Below, piece after piece: positions 57,696-64,000 of a stretch of DNA of 64,000 bases; the stretch's first letter is position 1; each line of letters begins with the position of its first letter. Below the pieces are notes generated by a model. It was given only the letters and a program-made list of their open reading frames with translations. It made no database searches and was not told where the DNA came from. Both the position numbers and the translations under genes were made by a program. Origin of the DNA: Microbulbifer okhotskensis (GTDB lineage Bacteria; Pseudomonadota; Gammaproteobacteria; Pseudomonadales; Cellvibrionaceae); the NCBI RefSeq assembly GCF_023895975.1, contig NZ_JALBWM010000014.1, positions 1 to 64,000 on the forward strand. Direction: 5' to 3'.

Positions 57696-58307
57696 GTGAC
57701 GAAAATCGTTTGTGACAATCGACTTCTTCTAGCCTCTGGTTCGCCGCGCCGCGCTGAATTGTTGGCACAGATAGGTGTGCCATTTTCCCAGTTGGCCACC
57801 GCGGTTGTGGAACAGCGGCAATTTGATGAAAGCCCTTTGGAGTATATTCAGCGCTTGGCCCACGATAAGGCGATTGCCGGGTTGCAGGCTGCGGGAGGTG
57901 CAGGCGGGCTTTGGTCTCTGGGCGCAGACACCGTTGTGATGGTGGGGGAGAGGTTGCTGGAGAAGCCGCTGGGTTTTAGTGACTTTGAATCCATGATGTT
58001 GACCCTTTCTGGTATCGAGCACTCGGTATTTACCGCTATGTGCCTGCGCACAGAAGAGCGCCAATTCAGTCGGGTGGTTGAAACCCGAGTCCGTTTTCGT
58101 CACTTGTCCAAGGCCCAGATATTTGCCTACTGGGAAAGCGGTGAACCGGCAGATAAAGCGGGCGGTTACGGTATCCAAGGTTTTGGTGCCGCTTTGGTGG
58201 AAGCTGTGAGTGGTAGTTATAGCAATGTTGTAGGGCTTCCGTTGGAAGCTCTGGTCCCCATGCTGGAACATGCGGGAATTCCTTATTGGCAGGAGGGCCA
58301 ATCTTGA
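57696..58307 (+). CDS. Maf family nucleotide pyrophosphatase
   Basis: A 203-aa house-cleaning enzyme (YhdE class) that hydrolyses dTTP, UTP and modified pyrimidine nucleotides. The Maf signature [11 protein letters not shown] starts at residue 13, the catalytic Asp78 is in LGADTVV, and [12 protein letters not shown] marks the dTTP/UTP-specific type. It starts at GTG 57696. It ends with a TTGA overlap with rng. The order mreD-maf-rng is standard. Confidence 0.92.
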   Translation: MTKIVCDNRLLLASGSPRRAELLAQIGVPFSQLATAVVEQRQFDESPLEYIQRLAHDKAIAGLQAAGGAGGLWSLGADTVVMVGERLLEKPLGFSDFESMMLTLSGIEHSVFTAMCLRTEERQFSRVVETRVRFRHLSKAQIFAYWESGEPADKAGGYGIQGFGAALVEAVSGSYSNVVGLPLEALVPMLEHAGIPYWQEGQS

Positions 58308-59791
58308 GTGAAGAGCTGTTAATTAATGTCGCGCCGACTGAAACCCGGGTTGCACTGGTAGAAAATGGTGTGCTTCAGGAAGTGTACCTGGAGCGCAGTG
58401 CACGGCGCGGGATTGTAGGTAATATCTACAAAGGTAAAGTTATTCGCGTATTGCCGGGCATGCAGGCGGCTTTTGTTGATATTGGCCTTGAGCGCGCAGG
58501 CTTTATTCACGCGTCAGATATTGCCCCTCTCGACGATGAGGGTATGGAGGCGCGCGAGGCCGAGGTGGCAGATATCCGGGCCTTGGTAAGGGAGGGACAA
58601 TCCCTCATAGTGCAGGTGGTTAAAGACCCGATCAGTAGCAAAGGGGCCCGCCTGACGACTCATCTGTCAGTGTCCGCCCGTTACCTTGTTTATATGCCAC
58701 AGACCCGCCATATCGGCATTTCCAACCGTATCGAGGCTGAAAGTGAGCGCGAGCGCTTGCGTCAGCTGGTCGAGGCCGCGTCCCAACGCCTTGCTGAGGG
58801 CGGCTTGTCAGCGGATGGCGGTTTTATTTTACGCACTGTTGCGGAAGGCGTGAGTGAAGAAGAGTTGTTACGGGATATCCCGTTTTTGTACAAACTTTGG
58901 GGGGAGCTGGAGCTGCGTATAAAAGAACGTGCGGTGCCCTCAGTTATTTATGAAGACCTTCCGCTATTTATGCGTGCATTGCGTGACCTTGCGCGCCCCT
59001 ATACCGAAAAGATTCGTATAGACTCCCGTGAGGCCCATGGGCGCGCGGCAGAGTTTGCGGGGAAGTACGCACCGGAAATTGCCGGTCGTTTGGAGCACTA
59101 TCCCGGTGAACGCCCCCTGTTCGACCTGTACGGTGTCGAAGAGGAAATAAGAAAGGCACTACACAATAAGGTAACTCTGAAGTCTGGTGGCTATCTGATT
59201 ATTGAGCAAACGGAAGCGATGAGCACGATTGATGTGAACACCGGCGCTTTTGTTGGCCATCGCAACTTGGAAGAAACTATCTTCAAGACCAATTTGGAGG
59301 CTGCCACGTCGATTGCCCGCCAGCTGCGTCTGCGTAACTTGGGCGGTATCATCATTATCGACTTTATCGATATGAAGGACCCTGAACACCAGAGGCAGGT
59401 GCTGCGAACCTTGGAAAAAACCCTGGAGAGGGATCACGCCAAGTCGAGTATTACCGGTGTCTCCGAATTGGGGCTGGTGGAGATGACCCGCAAGCGTACA
59501 AGGGAATCGTTAGGGCAGATTTTATGTGAGTCCTGCCCGGTGTGTGGCGGGCGCGGCACGCTGAAAAGCGCGGAGACTGTCTGCTTTGAGATATTTCGAG
59601 AGATTCTCCGCGAGGCGCGTGCTTACGACAGTGAGAAAATTATGGTGTTGGCTAGTCAGGTGGTGATTGATCTCTTACTTGACGAAGAGTCGGCAAACGT
59701 CGCCGATCTGGAGGAATTTATTCGCAGGCCTATTCAGTTCCAGGTAGAGCCTATCTACAACCAAGAGCAGTATGACATTGTTCTTGTGTAA
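58304..59791 (+). CDS. rng: Ribonuclease G
   Basis: Endoribonuclease of the RNase E/G family that matures 16S rRNA 5' ends and trims mRNAs. The 495-aa protein has the S1 domain (about residues 36-128), the catalytic Asp310 and Asp353 in [10 protein letters not shown] and IIIDFIDM, and the zinc-link cysteines 408, 411 and 414. No degradosome arm follows, so it is RNase G, not RNase E. The start is a TTG at 58304: AGGAGG ends seven bases upstream and the protein then begins as in E. coli; the frame's upstream TTG at 58286 has no binding site. It overlaps maf by four bases. Confidence 0.95.
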   Translation: MSEELLINVAPTETRVALVENGVLQEVYLERSARRGIVGNIYKGKVIRVLPGMQAAFVDIGLERAGFIHASDIAPLDDEGMEAREAEVADIRALVREGQSLIVQVVKDPISSKGARLTTHLSVSARYLVYMPQTRHIGISNRIEAESERERLRQLVEAASQRLAEGGLSADGGFILRTVAEGVSEEELLRDIPFLYKLWGELELRIKERAVPSVIYEDLPLFMRALRDLARPYTEKIRIDSREAHGRAAEFAGKYAPEIAGRLEHYPGERPLFDLYGVEEEIRKALHNKVTLKSGGYLIIEQTEAMSTIDVNTGAFVGHRNLEETIFKTNLEAATSIARQLRLRNLGGIIIIDFIDMKDPEHQRQVLRTLEKTLERDHAKSSITGVSELGLVEMTRKRTRESLGQILCESCPVCGGRGTLKSAETVCFEIFREILREARAYDSEKIMVLASQVVIDLLLDEESANVADLEEFIRRPIQFQVEPIYNQEQYDIVLV

Positions 59792-59872
59792 TCCATTAAT
59801 CACTTACCGGCAGGTGCTGTGCGTGCGTTATCTGCGCGGAGTTGATGTCTGTTCGGTGGCGAGGGTGTAGCG

Positions 59873-62800
59873 ATGGCTGCGATACGCTGGATTGCAAGAA
59901 AGTTCTGGTTGCTCTCGGTGAGCTTGGTGATCGCACTGGCAATTATTGTGCAGACGGGTCGTCTGCTCTCACCGCAAGTGGAAAGCTATCGTCCCCAGAT
60001 CAGCAACTGGCTTACGGAGCAGTTGGGAGTTCCAGTGCAAATGGATCGCATATCCTTGCACTGGGAGGCTCTCGAGGTCGCGCTGCAGCTGGATGGATTA
60101 CGCCTGGGTGAAAATGGCGAGCTGCGTATGGGGCACGGTCTCTTCCAGCTGGATTTGCTTTCGAGCCTGTGGAATCGAGAATTGGTTTGGAAAGACCTGC
60201 AGATGCACTCTTTTTCTGCGGCGCTCAGTCGCGATGGGAAGGGCGAGTGGCACCTGGAGGGGTTTCCTGATGTGCCGTTGAAACTTGAAGGAAATGCCGC
60301 GACCAACTCCGAGGCAGCAGACCCCGCTCGTCTTTTCCAGCTCAGCCCCAAGATTCAAATCCGCAATGCGGCCATCACCGTTCGGCTTCCCGACGAGCAG
60401 CTGGCCGAAGTTAACCTGCCGGAGATTCAACTGGAAAATAGTGGGAATTTCCATCGACTGACCGCACGTGCTTTTATCTCCCGGGACGGAGAGAGCAGTC
60501 AGGCTGATGAGGAGACCTTGCGAGTTATTCTGGAGGGGCGCGGTAACCCGAAAGATAAGAAACACTTTTCCCTGCAAGGTTATATACAGCTAAATGAATT
60601 GCTGCTGGATGATGACATCGTCGCCTTGCTACATGAACTCACTCCATTGCCCGATCGTTTCCATTGGCGCGGTCGCAAATGGGCAGACGGCCGTCTTTGG
60701 CTTCGCAGCGACTTAGATAATGGCTACCGCATAGCGGGGCAAGTGGACCTTGCGCAGGTGGAGAGTTCCGCTGATGTGGAAGTGGCTGCGATAGAGGAGC
60801 CAGCGTTGGTTCCCCTGCAGGCTTTCTCGGGCGATCTTTCTGGTCGCTGGTTGCCGGGTGAATACTGGCGCCTTGCTTTACAAAATATTCAAATTGACTG
60901 GCAAGGGTTGGAGATGCCACCGCTCAATTTGCAGATGAGCAGCGACCGGGAAGGCTTGGCTCTGATGGCCGATGTGGTGGACCTGGCGGGATGGAGCGGC
61001 ATCTTAAGTCGCCTGGAGCTGCTGGAAGGCGCTGCCGACGAGTGGCTTAGAGCGCTAAAACCCAGCGGGCAGCTGCACAGCGTGCACCTGCGAGCAGGAG
61101 CCGGTCGTCAATTTGAGCTGGGTGCAAAATTGCAGGATATCAGCGTGGATGCTTTCCGTGGTGCGCCTGCAGTGTCTCACTTGAGTGGCTATCTGCAGCT
61201 CGAAGGTGCCAGTGGTCGGGTTGAACTCGATGGCAGTGTTCTCGGGGCTCATTTTCCCAGCCTGTATAAAAATTCATTCGCATTTGAGCGGGCCAGCGGC
61301 ACTATCGCCTGGACCGTCGATAAAGAATCTAATGAAGTCAGCGTTCTATCTGGACCTCTTCATCTAGAAGGTGAGCTTGGCAATGTCGGTGGTCAGTTTT
61401 TACTGACGCTGCCATTTTATGCCCAGACACGGCCATCAGAGCTGGTGCTTTCACTGTCTTTAAATGATACCGAAGTAGCTGTTCAGGAAGATCTGGTCCC
61501 GTTTATTGTCAGCGATGACCTGCGTAAATGGTTGAAGAGTGGTTTGGGTGAGGACAACCGTGGGCGAGTAGAAAGTGCTGCCTTTGTCTACCGTGGCAGC
61601 AGTTACCGCAAAGAGGGCAAGGATGAGTCCCTGCGTATTCTGGGAGCTCACCCCAAGCGCAGAACCATCCAGTTGGCCCTCGATTTTTCAGGGGCCAGTT
61701 TGGACTATGCCAGCGAATGGCCGGCAGTCAGAGACGTAGATGGCCGTTTGTTACTTGATGATGGCACTGTGCGGGTCAATGCGGATCGGGCCAAGTTATG
61801 GAATATGGATGCGCGTGACATTCAGGTTGGAGTCACTCCGCTCGCATCTAAAGGGTCGCGCTTAGATGTTCGTACCGGTGTGGCCGGACCAGCGGCTGAT
61901 GGCTTGCGCCTGTTGCGGGAGTCACCGTTGAGGGATCATCTCGGGCAAGCTTTTGACGATTGGTCCCTGTCCGGGCAGCTGGACGGGGTTCTGGCTCTGA
62001 CTATGCCGTTAGGTGGTGCTTCGCTAGCACCCCGCCAAAACATCGAATTAAACCTGGATAAAGGAAATCTCACACTGGAGGGGTTGCGTCTTGATGCTAC
62101 CGCGTTAAGTGGTCTGATTAAGTACGATAGTAGCCAGGGGCTAGAAGGGACTCTGCTGGACGGCAAGCTGTGGGGGCGCCCGCTAACTGCTCGTATACGC
62201 CACTTTGGTGAAGGCGAAGCAAGGAACACCCAGGTAGTCGTGGATGGTAGTGCGCTGATCGAATCCGTCCATGCCTGGAGCTCGCGCCCGGAGTTGCAAT
62301 GGTTGGAAGGCGCAATGGATTACCAGGCCTTGGTCACTCTCCCAGCCAAATCCGAAGGTGCTCCTTATGCCGCTGTGTTTGAGCTGACGTCCAACCTCGC
62401 AGGAGTGGCCGTGAACCTGCCAGAGCCATTGGGGAAAGAAGCGCCGACAGAAACAAATTTTGTACTAAGGGTGCCTATCGGGGAGCAGGGCAGTTTGTTC
62501 CATATGAATTATGGAGAGCATTTACAGGGCCAGTTTTGGCTGATTGACGGTGAGCTGGATCGCGCTGCAATAGCCCTGAATGCCGAAGCCCAGTTGCCTT
62601 TGGAGCGCGAATTGAGCGTCACAGGTGATATTTCTACTGTGGATCTGCCGCGCTGGGAAAAGCTTCTGGGTATTTATCATTCAACCGGTTCGGTAAGCCC
62701 GACGGTTGCCAGTCTTGCCGGCGGAAGTACTGCTCCCGCCAAGCAAGGAGAAAAGCCTGCCCAGCCGCTTCCCATCCGACTGGACCTCAGTACTGATCAG

Positions 62801-64000
62801 CTGCAGTTGGGATCTGTAGAGATTGACCATATCCATGTGACTGGATTGGGACAGGGTGCCGACTGGCAGTTGAATTTTGACAGTGAAATGGCCGCAGGCG
62901 ATTTAACGGGTAGCCTGGGAGGGGATGCGCCGCTGCGGTTGAAACTCACTCATTTACGCATTCCCTCGCCAGAAAAAAAGAGCGAATCTAGCCAAGATGA
63001 ATTTCCTCTCGACCCCTTTAGCGAAGAGGCCTCAGATCCTTTGGTTCGTTTTGACTTTACCCGCATACCTAATATCGATTTTAGCGCGAGCACTCTTCAA
63101 GTGGGTGATGAGAACATGGGGCCTTGGTCATTTAAGCTAAGGTCATCTGAAGGCCGTCTGCTGCTGAATGATATCCATGGTGTGGTAAGAGGGTTTCGTT
63201 TGACGGGCCGCGATAAAGGTGATGAGCGCCTGGGTGCTCAACTGTTGTGGGCTAGGGATGCCGAAGGGCAGGAATCGTCGCAATTTATCGGCCGCCTGGT
63301 GGCTGATGATCTCGCAGATATTCAGCGGGAAATGGGCCATCAGCCTGTAATTGAGAGTAAATCAGCCAGCTTCGATACTGCTCTGCAGTGGAAGGGTTCA
63401 CCCACTCAGGTGAAAGGTAGCCTGCTGTCGGGCGAGTTAAAGATCGATATCCGCGATGGTCGCTTCCTGCGTTCGACCGGCGCCACCGGTTCTACGGTAC
63501 TGCGTTTGTTGTCGTTGTTTAATTTCGATACCTGGGCCCGGCGCCTACGCCTGGATTTCTCTGATCTTTACAAGAGCGGAATGGCTTTTGACCGGGTGAG
63601 GGGGGAAGTTGTGCTCGAAGGCGATGGGCAGCTTCTTATTGCTGTGCCTATCCAGGTGGAGGGGCCCACCAGTGAGCTGCAAATGGCCGGGCGGGTCAAC
63701 CTGTTGCGTGAAGATCTGGATTTGACCCTGGTGGCGACCTTGCCTGTGGGGAATAACCTGGCCCTTGTCGCGGCATTGGCGGGAGGGCTTCCGGCTGCGG
63801 CGGGCGTCTATTTGATCAGTAAGGCATTTAGAAAGCAGGTCAAGAAGGTTGCCAGCGTGAGTTATCGTATCAGTGGGGGTTGGGCGGCCCCTCAAATGCG
63901 TTTCGAAAAGCTGTTTGATGGAGATGGCGCAAAACGCCAGGGTGCGGTTTCAGAGTATAGGGACGACAAATCACCCATGGAGGTCAGCTCGGACGAGCAG
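59873..64000 (+). CDS. yhdP: YhdP family protein (AsmA-like lipid transport), partial at right edge
   Basis: A single frame from ATG 59873 is open for 1376 codons to the window edge; the stop is outside. It begins with a membrane anchor (about residues 12-32, FWLLSVSLVIALAIIVQ) and then the long periplasmic region of DUF3971/AsmA-type repeats. YhdP is one of the AsmA-like bridges thought to carry phospholipid to the outer membrane. E. coli YhdP is 1266 aa, so this is slightly longer; the region near residue 1210 (RLLSLFNFDTWARRLRLDFSDLY) is the typical YhdP C-terminal AsmA motif, and the last 60 residues are a hydrophilic tail. It follows rng, its usual neighbour. Confidence 0.93.
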   Translation, partial: MAAIRWIARKFWLLSVSLVIALAIIVQTGRLLSPQVESYRPQISNWLTEQLGVPVQMDRISLHWEALEVALQLDGLRLGENGELRMGHGLFQLDLLSSLWNRELVWKDLQMHSFSAALSRDGKGEWHLEGFPDVPLKLEGNAATNSEAADPARLFQLSPKIQIRNAAITVRLPDEQLAEVNLPEIQLENSGNFHRLTARAFISRDGESSQADEETLRVILEGRGNPKDKKHFSLQGYIQLNELLLDDDIVALLHELTPLPDRFHWRGRKWADGRLWLRSDLDNGYRIAGQVDLAQVESSADVEVAAIEEPALVPLQAFSGDLSGRWLPGEYWRLALQNIQIDWQGLEMPPLNLQMSSDREGLALMADVVDLAGWSGILSRLELLEGAADEWLRALKPSGQLHSVHLRAGAGRQFELGAKLQDISVDAFRGAPAVSHLSGYLQLEGASGRVELDGSVLGAHFPSLYKNSFAFERASGTIAWTVDKESNEVSVLSGPLHLEGELGNVGGQFLLTLPFYAQTRPSELVLSLSLNDTEVAVQEDLVPFIVSDDLRKWLKSGLGEDNRGRVESAAFVYRGSSYRKEGKDESLRILGAHPKRRTIQLALDFSGASLDYASEWPAVRDVDGRLLLDDGTVRVNADRAKLWNMDARDIQVGVTPLASKGSRLDVRTGVAGPAADGLRLLRESPLRDHLGQAFDDWSLSGQLDGVLALTMPLGGASLAPRQNIELNLDKGNLTLEGLRLDATALSGLIKYDSSQGLEGTLLDGKLWGRPLTARIRHFGEGEARNTQVVVDGSALIESVHAWSSRPELQWLEGAMDYQALVTLPAKSEGAPYAAVFELTSNLAGVAVNLPEPLGKEAPTETNFVLRVPIGEQGSLFHMNYGEHLQGQFWLIDGELDRAAIALNAEAQLPLERELSVTGDISTVDLPRWEKLLGIYHSTGSVSPTVASLAGGSTAPAKQGEKPAQPLPIRLDLSTDQLQLGSVEIDHIHVTGLGQGADWQLNFDSEMAAGDLTGSLGGDAPLRLKLTHLRIPSPEKKSESSQDEFPLDPFSEEASDPLVRFDFTRIPNIDFSASTLQVGDENMGPWSFKLRSSEGRLLLNDIHGVVRGFRLTGRDKGDERLGAQLLWARDAEGQESSQFIGRLVADDLADIQREMGHQPVIESKSASFDTALQWKGSPTQVKGSLLSGELKIDIRDGRFLRSTGATGSTVLRLLSLFNFDTWARRLRLDFSDLYKSGMAFDRVRGEVVLEGDGQLLIAVPIQVEGPTSELQMAGRVNLLREDLDLTLVATLPVGNNLALVAALAGGLPAAAGVYLISKAFRKQVKKVASVSYRISGGWAAPQMRFEKLFDGDGAKRQGAVSEYRDDKSPMEVSSDEQ

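Overview
The window is a 64 kb piece of a gammaproteobacterial chromosome. Gene order is Pseudomonas-like in three long core blocks. Accessory content and moderate GC suggest a marine Cellvibrionales-type genus; Microbulbifer is my best guess from memory, not a search result. I see no phage, insertion sequence, CRISPR array or complete mobile element.

Layout: (1) 1-8.5 kb: valS, a PA3833-like acidic protein, holC and pepA on the minus strand, with the LPS-export genes lptF-lptG diverging from pepA. (2) 8.6-28.8 kb is accessory. It holds an RDD membrane protein, an unknown small exported protein, a methyltransferase, a GMC flavo-oxidoreductase followed by rlmA, tadA and a small K+ channel, a GT25 glycosyltransferase, a Bcr/CflA drug transporter broken by a TGA codon, a VOC enzyme diverging from a LysR regulator, an exported deaminase-fold protein, the argP/argO pair, an acyltransferase, a seven-blade Vgb-like propeller, an MFS transporter behind a 10-bp tandem repeat, a DsbB-like protein with a 51-aa membrane partner, SapC and a TauE/SafE transporter. 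(3) 28.9-41.1 kb: the translation/haem block: tRNA-Gln, tRNA-Met, DMT transporter, ychF, pth, rplY, prs, a second identical tRNA-Gln, ispE, lolB, a TPR lipoprotein (all minus), then hemA, prfA and prmC (plus). (4) 41.2-48.3 kb: CDF metal exporter, exported aspartoacylase-like protein, MATE pump, alpha/beta hydrolase, DoxX protein, rhlB. (5) 48.3-50.2 kb: an A+T-rich sulfotransferase-like gene in a long non-coding flank. (6) 50.3-64 kb: cysZ, a PA4642-like gene and gatBAC on the minus strand, diverging from mreB-mreC-mreD-maf-rng-yhdP; yhdP runs off the right edge.

The core blocks work together in conventional ways: aminoacylation, tRNA recycling and amidation (valS, pth, gatCAB), release factor maturation (prfA/prmC), LPS and lipoprotein transport (lptFG, lolB), and cell shape (mreBCD). 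I found no multi-gene system that I can call new. The best candidates for a second look are the exported deaminase-like protein, the DsbB variant with its second cysteine pair moved to the C-terminus next to an unlisted 51-aa protein, the nonsense-interrupted transporter, and the 10-bp repeat array in front of an MFS gene. Start sites were moved from the longest reading frame wherever a ribosome binding site or family alignment argued for it.
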